Origin: Orychophragmus violaceus
Taxonomy: Eukaryota > Streptophyta > Magnoliopsida > Brassicales > Brassicaceae
Direction: 5' to 3'
Assembly (NCBI GenBank): GCA_030180135.1
Contig: CM058236.1
Span: 56,323,728 to 56,387,727, forward strand
DNA: 64,000 nt
Position 1 is the first letter of the stretch. Each line of letters opens with the position of its first letter. The translations under genes and the position numbers were made by a program. Below the pieces are notes generated by a model, which was given only the letters and a program-made list of their open reading frames with translations, was not told where the DNA came from and ran no database searches. Positions 43,959-55,011 of this stretch are shown piece after piece.

Positions 43959-45662
43959 CCCCCTTCAAGTTCGAGCGTACAAGTTTTGAATGTCGAACTT
44001 GAACATAAAAGATTCAAATTACGTGCGTTCTAATGCTTTAGTCAAGATGTCAGATAGTTGAGCATAAGTAGAGACGTGTGAGGCTTCATAAGACAGTCTA
44101 AGATTGCATCCCGAACGAAATGGCAATTCACCTCGATGTGTCTTATTCTTTCGTGAAATATTGGATTGTAACTGATGTGTAAAGCCGTTTGAATATCACA
44201 ATGAAGCGTCATTGGAGATTTTTGATCGATTTCGAGTTCTTGAATAATTGATTTGAGCCATTTAAGTTTTCATGTTAAGGAACTAATTGCTAATACTCTG
44301 CTTTTGCCGAAGAACACGAAACAATCTTTTGTTTCTTTGTTTTCCATGAAATGAGAGAATATCCAAATTGAACGAACCTACCTGTTAATGATCGTCGAGA
44401 CAATGGAAAACTTGCCCAGTCGGAGTCACACCATCCTATAGTATGAGGTGACGAGTTTGTACCTAATAGAATACTTTGGTCGAGTGTCCCTTTCAAGTAT
44501 CGAACCACTTTTAGAGATGCGGTCTAATGTTCCTCTATAGGATTTTGTATGAATTGAGATAACGTATTAATAGCCTACACAAGATTCGGTCGAATTAAAG
44601 CAAGGTATACCAGCCTTCCTATCAAGCGTCAATAATAAGTTGTATTGCATAGAAAAGGACTCTTTTAGAGAGATAACTTATGATTTTGATCAATTGGAGA
44701 TCATGTAGGTTTACATCCCAACAAACCTGCTTCGGTAACTATGTCAATGTAATAATTTCGTTGACAGACATAGAAACCTAACGGACTGAATTTCCAAGCC
44801 CAGAAAATATTTGGCGAGTCCAAGATCATTTATGCGAAAACAGGTCGAAAGGTATTGTTTGAACTCCTGAATAGCTGGTGGAGAGGTTCTGGGGATGATC
44901 AGGTCGTCAACATATACCAATATCTGAAGCGATATACCGTCACGATGGAATGTGAATAAGGAGTAAACAAATCGAGTTTGGTTGAATCCGTATTTCTTCA
45001 GTGCATCCGTTTATTTAGCAAACCAACATCCTATAGACTGTTATAAACCATAAATAGATTTACGAAGACGAAAAACTTGATTATATCCTTGTGTAATAAA
45101 CCCTGGATGAGGTTTTATATATACTTCATGTGTTAAATCGCCATGGAAAAAATCATTATGAACATTCATCTAATGGACTTCATAATTCTTTTTTCTCCGC
45201 TATATCTAGAATCAAACGAGATGTCATCATCTTGGCTACGGGTGCAAACGTTTCTTTGAAATCAAGTCCTTTTTATTGTTTCTAAGGGCCACAAGTCTTG
45301 CTTTAAAATTTTCCAAAGACTATCTGATTTATGTTTTATTCGGAACACCCACTGACTTTCAATGGATTTCTTTCCGGGTGGAAGTGTTGTGAGATCCTAA
45401 GTATGGAGATCTTCAAGCGAAGTTACCTCCGCTTTAACTGCTGATCGCCATCTTTGATCTTTCATTGGTTCTTTGAAATATTTAGGTTATACTGCATGTG
45501 TTAGTGCATCCAAATAATTGCAATGGGAAACATAAAATTGTTCACTTGATAGATAGTTAGATAAGGGATAATCCGTACATGAGGAAAGCTGAGGAGAAGA
45601 TGATGTCGAGGGAGATTGATGAGAGACCAAGATTGTGTTAACAATAAAACCATGCAGGTGTG
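43959..45662 (-). pseudogene. copia RT/RNase H and linker pseudogene, tandem unit 2 and natural continuation
   Basis: It repeats the unit-1 RNase H/RT remnants (for example YLKGTLDQSILLGTNSSPH at 44508-44290). From about 45431 it continues uninterrupted into the serine/proline-rich integrase-RT linker, up to the copia-2 insertion at 45663. The linker resumes on the other side at 52703, which shows that copia-2 landed in it. Confidence 0.75.
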
Positions 45663-46313
45663 TGTTGGAATCCCTAGGATCATGGGTCTAGGTGATTGAA
45701 TCCAAGAACTGACCTCGTGATTACCTGGAGATTGGCAGCGGAAATTGGAGCAGGTAAACGAGATCTAGAGCGCCTCAATCCCTGCGCCTCTATCGTAGTC
45801 CACACGCACACAATCTGGAATCCGCCGGGATGCTAGTACCGGTGATCGGATCTCCTGGGATTCTCTGCGCATTTCTCGAGGAAGAGGGTCTGTTTTTTTT
45901 TCTATCAAGAAAAATGTCTGCGACGGCTCTCTCTCTGGGTCGTGTAACCTGGCCCCTATAAATAGGTCCACGGTTTACAAACCGTAACATCAGTTACGGT
46001 ATCGACCTTGTGTCGATCGTTGCACCCAATGGCATCGATCGACACACCTCTTAAAACACGAATTCAATGTGTATCTAATACACATTGATCGGACCATATG
46101 CCAATGATCCATTCCCTACAGAAGCGTATCCAGCTTGCTTAGGTGTGTGATCCTTTAGGTTCACACGATACTATAAATGAGTTACAACTCATTTGTCATA
46201 AGCGGTTTCTAGCAAAACATTATGACTACCCAGTATCACATGAATTGTCCGATCTCGACAATACAACTATCTTTAGAGTAAGTACAATGTGATTTCAGGA
46301 CATAATCCCAACA
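45663..46313 (-). repeat. 3' LTR of copia-2 (651 bp)
   Basis: TGTTGG...CCAACA termini. One motif pair, cores 46014 and 46036 (22 bp). Confidence 0.92.
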
Positions 46314-47101
46314 ATCTCCCACTTGTACTGGAATCATCTATTCCCATAATCCCTTTGTCGCTATATCTCGATATGGCATAAGGCAAGAAACTGTGTCATC
46401 CTTATTATAGCCAACATAATGTTCATCGAACTTCTGATCTATACTGATAAAACAAACGACTGACAATCACCTCGTTTGAGCACGGCCATGCATTTTCTCA
46501 GTATCAAATCTTCGATGGGCCCTGAGATATTTATCCCCTGTTATATAGGAGGGACAAATCCCTTCTTGTTCCATCCCTGTTTCTACATATACTTCATGAT
46601 ACACCTAAGCAATGTCTTTATAGCCGCCATTTACGGATCGACGTTTGACAAGGTCAAAGTGCACCAATTCATATACTAGAAAGCATGATGAACTCAGGTC
46701 TAAGGACTATACTCTATAGTCGTAATGAGAAACTATCCTGTAGAGTTCTCATTAGTGGGTCATGTCCGATCATACGTTCACCAACATATATCTATGTGAC
46801 TGATTGTGATACTCATATCATTGACTCCATGAAACTTAGTCAACAGTCACCTCACAAGCTAGTCTCTCACGATTATCAGTGTCCCACTTTGACAATCTCG
46901 ACTAGGGACAATCATAATTTATGTCATCTTTTTACTTATAGGGTTTCATGATCAAGTCCTCAACTTGATGTCCTATAACATGAACATAAAATACTCGGGA
47001 CCATTATTTAATCATCCAATGATCAAATAATGCTGATGTCAGTTTTTCATAATCATGACTACATCATGTCTATCTGAACATCATAACTAACATAACTCCC
47101 A
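46314..47101 (-). other. 3' noncoding region of copia-2
   Basis: Paralogous to 9139-9961 of copia-1. No coding capacity. Confidence 0.7.
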
Positions 47102-49730
47102 CTAGAATCTAGACCACGTCTTCAGATATCTAGTACCTACATCAACAACATGAAACTCATGCTTAGGTTGTGAGAGATGCTGCGGTGTTCTTGCTTGGAG
47201 CCATTCCAACAAACCACACTGCTGTTCTTTAATAAGCACTATTCTGCGGTCCACTGCTTGGAGACTTTTCCAACAGATAGCCCCGCTACACAGACAAAGA
47301 GACATAAACAGGTGGGAACCGTGAATCATCTTTGTCTGTCTAACTACTCTTAACAGATTCGTCATTTCCTCAGTTGTACAAGAACCTATCCTTAGTGTTT
47401 CTCAAACACTTGGGGATATTCCTTACAACTGTCCAGTGACTCTTACCGGAACATATTGGTATCTTCTCGTCATGCTATATGCGTAAACTGCATCTATACG
47501 AGCGCTAAATATGGCATTTATTATGGATTCTATTGCTGAAGCATAAAGAATCACACTCATAGATACTAGCTCAGCCAGTGTCCAAGACACTTCATCTTGC
47601 TAAGATCATTGCCATAAGACCTTTGGTGTGAAGCCACTCTTGGAATCATGCATATTGGAACTGTCCAGTACCTTATAATCATAAGTGTTCTGACACGATC
47701 CAATTAGCTCTTCTGATCCATCTCAATGTATTTATATTCCAAGAGCTTACACGGCTTCTCCCATGTCTCTAGTTGAATGTGACTTCCGACCCTAATCTTA
47801 ATAAGACTTTAGCGTCGGAACGTCGTTTATGAGATTAAGTATGTTCTAAACATACAGTTTTGAGAATTGTAACTACGCTCCCACTTGTTTACTTGTAAAC
47901 GCACGGTTTCTATTCGTTCCTGATCGAGTCAAAGCCTTTGACCGTTTTAACAGAACATAGATTCCAACTCCAAGATGTTTTCTTCAATCTATAAATAGAT
48001 CAGTGAAGCTAACATGCATACCTAGCAAAATTTCGGAGTTGGGGCTCACCATCGCTTCTTTGAATTTCACATGCTCGTCACTTTTCAATGATCATCAGAT
48101 CACGGCAATCGGTCATGAGGAATCACCCTCGGTTTAGTGACGGATCCATCAGGATCAACGAAATTCTGGCTCCACAGGTTCAGATCCTACAACACTATGT
48201 AGATCCAACCGCTGCTCTTCCTCAACAGGTTTAACAGCCTCCTGTGTTTCTCGAATTTCTTCGAGCTGTACTTTTACTCCCACTGTTTCCTTGGAAAAAC
48301 ATGGTTCTGAACAACAAAACTTTGTTCTCGGATTGGTTGCAAAAGTACTAAGCCTCGCTTTCCTTAGGACAACCGGCGAAGTAGCCCTTATCAGATTTGG
48401 ATTCAAGTTTGTTTGTTGACAACTTACACAAACCTTGCAATCCCAATTAATCAGTAAAACATACTTGGAAATCACCCAGTCCACATCCAATGTGGTGTCT
48501 TTAAACTGATTCTGATAGAAACATAATTTGCGTAAACTTATTCATTTTAGAGCGTATTTTAAAAGGATAATGGAAGATTCATGTGACTCATCATTAATTG
48601 GAGCATATCCAATAAGATCCGATTCATTCTCTCAGAAACACCAATTAGGCTTTCCATGAGAAAAGAGTTGTGGTATGACTTCACACTCACTCAGATGATC
48701 ACCCAATTCTTGACTTAAGTATTTTTCCTCCACGATTTAATCGAGGATCTCAACACTTCTGTCAAATCGGTTCTATACTTCATTTTGGAACTCCTCAAAA
48801 GATTCCTACTCGTGTCTCATCATAAGAACATAGCCATACTTACTGACGCCATCAATAAGTTAATGAAGTACTGAAGATTTCCTTTGGCATTAATGCTCAT
48901 CGGGCCACATACATCAGTACGTGTAAGGCCCAATAAGCCTCTGGCCCTTTTCTTTAGCTCTGCTAAAGAAGCCTCAGTCATTTGGCCCAGCAAGCAGAAT
49001 TCATGTCTCAAATGATTTACAATTAAATGAGCCTGAAGCCCATAACCATGGAACTTCTGAATCCGCTTCACTCTATGTGGTTAAAACGACTGTGATAAGG
49101 AAAAATCGAGTTCAAGTCATCAGACTTAAACCGTTTGGTATTTATGTTATATTCAAGAGTATATTGGTTTAAGACATAAAACCCATTTATCAAAAGGGGG
49201 TGCTACCATATAATATTTCATTAAGATCAAAAGAGCAAAACTTGTCTTTTATCAGAATGAAAAACATTCAAATTCTTACAAGAAATTGAAAGACATCTCT
49301 GCATAAAGCAGGTACATAGTAGCAATTACTTAATTTAAAACCAAGCTTGAAAAGCTCCTATAAGTGGAGAATCTCTACGGCTTATGTAGCAACCATTGCT
49401 TCATACCAGACACGCAGTTCCACTTGTCCTTTCCTCAACGTTCTACTGTTGCTTAGGCCCTGCATATTTCCAAAATATCAGTACCACAACCAGTATCCAA
49501 TACATATGTAGAACTTGAAGTAATAACACAATACCTGAAGAAGAAGTACCATACATCTCCTTCATCTCTTGTGAATCTTCCAAGAATTTAATGCAATCTC
49601 TCTTCCAATGCCCTGACTCATCACAGTAGAAGCATTTTTTAACACCAGATGGGCCGGACTTGGGCTTATAAGATGACACTGGCTTATCCTGATTCCAAAT
49701 CTGGACGGCCCTGCCTCTACCCTTGTCAAC
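47102..49730 (-). pseudogene. copia-2 pol pseudogene, heavily decayed
   Basis: Recognisable blocks on the minus strand: CCHC knuckle CFYCDESGHWKRDC at about 49650, pre-integrase/integrase start at 49071-48820 (RTDVCGPMS), linker at 48490-48155 (VQLEEIRETQE), RT remnants from 48010 to about 47400, and the RNase H end at 47365-47102. The RT N-terminal part between the linker and the YGLKQ-like region is deleted near 48020. Frameshifts occur throughout. Confidence 0.8.
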
Positions 49731-50357
49731 TCAAGATTTCTCAAATCTTTTACCCCTTTTGATGTCTTGCTCTGCTGTTTTGAGCATGTCATGCAGCTCA
49801 GTCAACGTCTTCGTCAAGTTATTCTTGATATAGCTTTTGATAAACTTATCATAACTAGACGGCAGTGACTGCAGAATGATGTCAGTGGCCAACTCTAAGC
49901 TGACAGGACAATCCAGTTTCCCCAGGTTATCAATGTAACCCATCATTTTAATGACATGAGGACTTACTGGAGCATCCTCTGGTAGCTTGCACCCAGTGAG
50001 AGACTTCACCATCTGGAATCTCTCAACTCGTGCCTGATCCTGAAACTTCAGTTTCAGGCTGGTGATCATCTCTATTGGCGACTCCATGTTCTTGTATTGA
50101 CTCTTCAAGTCCAAGTTCATGGTAGCCAACATCAGACCACGCACATCTACCACATCAATATAATGCTTATTCCAAGCATCATATACTGCATTCGAGTGAT
50201 TGGTCCCAAGCCTTTCTGGAAGAGCTTTCTCAAGGACATAGTCCTTACTCTCCTGCTTGAGGATTAATCTCAAATTGCGATACCAATCCAGGAAATTTGA
50301 CCCATTTAACTTGTCCTTCTCAAGGACGGGTCGTAACGAGAAAGTAGTTTTAGGCAT
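49731..50357 (-). CDS. copia-2 gag N-terminal half, 208 codons
   Basis: The open frame begins MPKTTFSLRPVLEKDKL and matches residues 8 to about 220 of the copia-1 gag (LNGSNFLDWYRNLRLIL, SPHVIKMMGYIDNLG, LATDIILQSLPSSYD). It stops just before the zinc knuckle, which continues in another frame. Gag forms the capsid-like particle; this copy would give a capsid part without the RNA-binding knuckle. Probably a remnant rather than a selected short gag. Confidence 0.75.
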   Translation of the reverse strand: MPKTTFSLRPVLEKDKLNGSNFLDWYRNLRLILKQESKDYVLEKALPERLGTNHSNAVYDAWNKHYIDVVDVRGLMLATMNLDLKSQYKNMESPIEMITSLKLKFQDQARVERFQMVKSLTGCKLPEDAPVSPHVIKMMGYIDNLGKLDCPVSLELATDIILQSLPSSYDKFIKSYIKNNLTKTLTELHDMLKTAEQDIKRGKRFEKS

Positions 50358-51998
50358 AGGCTGAAAATTTTAAGTAAAGAAAATTTTAGTTATGAAGTTC
50401 AGGAAATGAGAAATCTTATCTAATAAGAAAACTCGCATTATATTCAAACAATGTTTCCTCTATGAATATAATTAGCCAAGATCCTCAGATTACCAAAATT
50501 AGAGTGGGCGACTCGCCGTCATCCAAATTTCAGTAATCTAGGTAAGCAAATCATTGCTAATTGTACTCAGTACAACTCCTGGTCGTAGATGAGACAAACT
50601 ATGTCTAATCCACTCTGATGTCTCTGGGCTCAGAACTTCTGATAGCCCAGTCAAGTAAAAAACAATCTTCTTTCTGTCTTGTGGTCACTGACAGTCGCAC
50701 TGCAAATCTATCAATGACCACCTGTCTTATTCATATCTCGTTGGATACCAAGGACTCCAAGAATATCCAACAACGACACGAGTCTTGACAGTAGATAAGA
50801 TCGGGCAAGACATCAAGATCACTTGATATTTAGTTGAGGAAACGGAACTCAAAAGTTAGTAATTCAATCTCTTAGGTCATGTAATTGTTGATGTCAAGCA
50901 CTGCAAGACCATCAACACTACTTCCTGCCTTACTCACGTAATTGTGGACACCAAGCTCTTGGCAAGACTATCACTACAACCAAATGAGTCTTGACAGTTG
51001 ACCATATTGAAAACTAAACTTTTGATCTAATACACATCCAATGTGTACCAGATAGATTTAGAACATGTTTTACTTTCAATTTCAATTAAATTTGCTTGTT
51101 CTAATTTAAGTGGGTTAGGTCATTTGGTTCGGTTTTTCAATCATCTGGTTCAAAACCAAACGATTACGGTTCGCATCGTCACCATGCGCATCGACTGACA
51201 CACTTGGTCGACATTTGATATGCAACCTTTACCAACCCTATAACCAGTCTTAGACCAATTGCGATAACCGGTCCAATCTAATTGAACCGACTTATCCAAT
51301 TAAACTGATCTTAACCAATCAAATCGGTTTATTCCAATTGAGATAACCAATTCAATCCAATTGAATCAATTCATCCAATTTAAACCGATCTGATCTACCT
51401 TAACCAAGCATGATAACCAGTTCAATCCAATTGAACCGATTAACCAATCGCATGGCCTGTGTCGACCGACACTAAACCTGTGTCGATCGATACAGTAGGG
51501 TATCAGGGAATTTTAATCGAATTAAACCGACATAACCATGCGAGATAACTGGTTCAATCCAATTGAATCGATCTATCCTTTCGCACAGCCTGTGTCGATC
51601 GATGCACCCAGTGTGTCGATCGACACAGTGCGATTTCTAAATCGAAACCCAATCCTTTAATAGGCGAATTCGCGATGCATCGATCGACACAAACTTGTGT
51701 CGATCGACGCTATGCGAAAACACAATATCCTTTTGTATTTTCGCGCTGCATCGATCGACACACCCAGTGCATCGATCGATGCTGTGCGAAAACCCTAAAA
51801 TATTTTCATCGTTTTCTCGGTGTGTCGATCGACACAAACTTGTGTCGATCGACACTGTGCGAAAACACAGTTCTTCGTTTTCGATATTAACAAATCCGAG
51901 ATTCTTATTATCAAAACGAATCCTAGCTAGCATCAATTCAATAAAATACCATTTTAATCGAATTCTAGGCTACTGATTCAATCGATTAAACCCTATGA
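50358..51998 (-). other. 5' leader of copia-2 with the densest CGATCG motif array
   Basis: 1.6 kb without a gene. From 51240 to 51560 it has many AACCGGTTCAATCCAATTGAACCGAT-type blocks in diverged repeats. From 51458 to 51856 ten motif copies form five pairs (cores 51463/51484, 51596/51617, 51681/51701, 51752/51773, 51826/51846). The last four pairs are bracketed by TCGC- and GCGA-containing blocks. Confidence 0.75.
51458..51856. repeat. Array of five CGATCG palindrome pairs
   Basis: Ten copies of TGYRTCGATCGAYRCA-like sites occur in 400 bp, paired with core spacings of 21, 21, 20, 21 and 20 bp, while spacing between pairs varies (53-112 bp). The half-sites mix TGCA and TGTG arms freely, so the fixed features are the core and the pair distance. 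Confidence 0.9.
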
Positions 51999-52010
51999 CT
52001 CTGATACCAC
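51999..52010 (-). promoter_or_regulatory. Primer-binding site of copia-2
   Basis: On the minus strand it reads TGGTATCAGAGT, one mismatch from the initiator-tRNA-Met site of its relatives, one base from the LTR. Confidence 0.8.
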
Positions 52011-52011
52011 T

Positions 52012-52702
52012 GTTGGAATCCCTAGGATCCTGGGTCTAGGTGATTGAATCCAAGAACTGACCTCGTGATTACCTGGAGATTGGCAGCGGAAATTGGAGCA
52101 GGTAAACGAGATCTAGAGCGCCTCAATCGCTGCGCCTCTATCGTAGTCCACACGCACACAAGCTGGAATCCGCCGGGATGCTAGTACCGGTGATCGGATC
52201 TCCTGGGATTCTCTGCGCGTTTCTCGAGGAAGAGGGTCTGTTTTTTTTCTATCAAGAAAAATTTCTGCGACGGCTCTCTCTCTGGGTCGTGTAACCTGGC
52301 CCCTATAAATAGGTCCACGGTTTACAAACCGTAACATCAGTTACGGTATCGACCTTGTGTCGATCGTTGCACCCAATGGCAACGATCGACACACCTCTTG
52401 TATCGATCGACGCACCAATGGCATCGATCGACACACCTCTTAAAACACGAATTCAATGTGTATCCAATACACATTGATCGGACCATATGCCAATGATCCA
52501 TTCCCTACAGAAGCGTATCCAACTTGCTTAGGTGTGTGACCCTTTAGGTTCACAAGATACTAGAAATGAGTTACAACTCATTTGTCATAAGCGGTTTCTA
52601 GCAAAACATTATGACTACCCAGTATCACATGAATTGTCCGATCTCGACAATACAACTATCTTTAGAGTAAGTACAATGTGATTTCAGGACATAATCCCAA
52701 CA
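52012..52702 (-). repeat. 5' LTR of copia-2 (691 bp)
   Basis: TGTTGG...CCAACA termini. It has four motif sites (cores 52361, 52383, 52404, 52425; steps 22, 21, 21), against two in the 3' LTR. The 40-bp length difference between the LTRs is exactly this extra pair. Confidence 0.92.
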
Positions 52703-54500
52703 GTGTGTTGATCATTGGAAGTAGATGAATCTGAAGAGTTTTTATTATCGACATAATGTGAAGTAGTACTTGATCCGGCTTGAGTATGCGGAAGAGTAGG
52801 CCATGTAGAAGGTAGAGAAGGTAATATGGATGTAGTATCTTCTGTTTCAGAGATTCTATTTGGTGGAGAAGACAAAATATCAGGCATGTCATCATTTGTT
52901 GAGGTAGTTGCTCTAACCAACATCCTCGTTATGCGGTGCTGTAATATCAACAACTGATTAGTTATTTGTTTAACTAGATAGTTGTATGTGACTAGTTGGC
53001 CATAAGATATTAGATTTTTGTGAAATATCGGCACAAGATAAACGTTTAATAGGCGTAATCGAGAAGTGAGATGAACTGTGCCTGTTGTGAGGCAAGAACA
53101 TCGTTTCCGTCCATAGGCCGAACTAAAATGGGTGTGACTGTTTGAATATCATGAAGAAGATTTATATGTTTTATCATATGATGAACGGCGCCTGTGTCTA
53201 AGATCCATAGATCATCATCGAGCTTACCACTTAATCAAATTGGAGGATTGGTTGATAACAAATGTTGAATAGTTCGCCATTTTTTCGTTGGTGAAACCAC
53301 TAATTCCTTGTCTATTGGCCTCAATTAAAGGTGTGGAAGTGTGTGTAGAGTAATGTATTGGCAGTTGTAATCTGAGAATCATTTGCGCGAGGTTGTGTAC
53401 ATCGACCTAGACCGCGTCCAAGATTGCGATAATTGGTCTTATTTTGACTTCGATCTTCCCACCAATAAGAATACCCAACTACTGAAGCATGAAAAGGCTT
53501 CATGTCCACTACGTTTACATACCGTGAAATATCGAGAGGGATCACGGTTTTTTCTTGATGATTCGGCTGAGACATAAGACCGTAGAGGAAGCTTTATTGA
53601 TGATGATATTTGAGAGGCAAAACACGTAGAATTTGCACTGTTTTTGGTGGCTGTGTGAATTGTTTCATTTTGAAGGACAATTTGATAGACTGTGTCAAGA
53701 TCGTGTAACAGAGTTAGAGCACACAACTGAGATCGAATCGCTCCATGTATGTTAGCATCTAATCCAGCTAGAAAATCGTGGACTTTGAGGTTGTCAAGTT
53801 CTTCGTCGGTGCTGCGTTTAAGTCGCATTCACACTTCCCGCAGCCACATCGTTTGGACGTTGTGCACTCAGAAATTTCATCCCACAATCTAGTCAATCTC
53901 CTGAAGTTGTCGTCGACAGAAGATCTGTCTTGTTTTCAGTTGGCCAAAGCATTACGAAGTTGTTGAAATCAAACTCCGCTTTTTAATGATGTCCCAAAAC
54001 TCTTTTGCAATCTCACGAGTGGATATAGAAGATAGGAGTTTTGAATCAATTGTGAGTTTGATCCATCCGACGAGAAGATGATTATTAGCTATCTAATGTT
54101 CGTAATTTTTGTCGTCAGTACCCGGTTTAGGAATTGTTCCATCTATAAACCCGAATTTTTCTTGTGTGAACTCAATGCCTTATGCAAGTTTAAGGCCTAT
54201 TTGTCGTAGCTTGATCCGTTGAGGAGAGGTTGAGAGATTATGGCTCCAGGATTATCTCCAGAAGTCAAATCGTAAGGATAGATAGTTTTATAGGTTGAAG
54301 TTGAGTTGTTCGCAGCCATGAAGTATTAGGTTTGAAATCAATAGCGGTTTGATCGTGTTTCGAAGAGAGAGCTCTGTTTTGCGAGAGTAAAAACAGAGGT
54401 TGGATTTGTGAAGAAAAAGAAAATTGAAGCCAACGGGATCTGAGATTTTTGAATAAAAAATTTAGGTTTTTTCTCTCTTAGATCTCCTGCTCTGATACCA
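52703..54500 (-). pseudogene. Old copia element: linker, protease and gag pseudogene, primer site
   Basis: On the minus strand the primer site at 54500-54489 (TGGTATCAGAGC) is followed by gag from an ATG at 54319 with frameshifts (open part 53828-53439) and a knuckle-like CKRSGHEAF. A protease with WILDTGAVHH lies at about 53210, and then the integrase-RT linker (SSPPNRISETEDTT) up to the copia-2 target site. Integrase is missing between protease and linker (about 53040-53080). The gag part is duplicated at 17505-18443. Confidence 0.8.
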
Positions 54501-55011
54501 TGACAAGAGATTTAGAGATATGAAAGAATGTTGTGTTTATTATGAGACTAACTGGTCTATATTTACACAAGGTTAGGTCATTTATAGAATAGGATTGGGA
54601 TGGGTAATGATAAATAGTAAATACATATCTTTGGATCTATATGACAAAGTTTAGGCTCCAAATCTCTTCTCTATCTCAAACTCAATCCGAAACCGATATC
54701 ACTTTTATTGAAAAAATATGAAATCGATACATCTTTGAATTAGAACACTCAATATCAATCGACCTAACCAGATATCTCTCCTCAGGATACAAGATCGCCT
54801 CAAGCCTCTCGACTCACTCCAAATCAAAAGCTGACAAAACAATAATGACGACTTTATGATTTATACTAGAGTTGTTTTCCTTAACTGCAAAGACTCTAGA
54901 CCAATAGGAGTCTTTAACTACTTTGCATCTGATTTTCCTTTCTTCTTTCAATGATAGAGTGCATCAGTCTTATCACTATATCCATTTGAGAGTTAAGTCA
55001 ATCTCCTAATA
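54501..55011 (-). repeat. 5' LTR of the old copia element (511 bp)
   Basis: TGACAAGAGATTTAG to TCTCCTAATA next to the primer site, flanked by AGAAC. Duplicated at 18626-19171. Confidence 0.75.

Larger units (their letters stand above)
40092..45430. repeat. Tandem duplication, period about 2.55 kb, two units plus a partial third
   Basis: Unit starts (CATAATTCTTTTTTCTCC) are at 40092, 42637 and 45181. Units 1 and 2 share the whole series: copia RT piece, junction at ACCTCCG/GTTTG, AT-rich insertion, plus-strand copia linker piece, LTR, minus-strand RNase H and RT. The third stops after about 250 bp, where the natural copia sequence continues. A (TA)n tract is longer in unit 2 (about 43092-43120) than in unit 1. 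Confidence 0.88.
45658..52707 (-). mobile_element. Full-length minus-strand Ty1/copia element (copia-2), nested, target duplication GTGTG
   Basis: The element is 45663-52702 (7,040 bp) with LTRs 45663-46313 and 52012-52702. The GTGTG target duplication lies at 45658-45662 and 52703-52707. On the minus strand: 5' LTR, primer site, 1.6-kb leader rich in CGATCG motif pairs, intact-looking gag N-terminal half, decayed pol, 3' noncoding region, polypurine tract (complement of ATCTCCCAC at 46314). It is a relative of copia-1 but its pol is badly damaged. LTRs are very similar apart from a 40-bp difference in the motif array. Confidence 0.93.

Noticed and set aside
51458..51856. CRISPR-like appearance of regularly spaced short repeats
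   Set aside because: Repeats are 16-bp palindromes with about 5 bp between pair members and variable sequence between pairs; there are no unique 30-40 bp spacers or cas genes, and the DNA is a plant retrotransposon leader.
51637..51976. ORFs of 71-99 codons over the copia-2 motif array on both strands
   Set aside because: Same reason: repeat translation (S-I-D-T, C-R-S-T peptides) in several frames at once.
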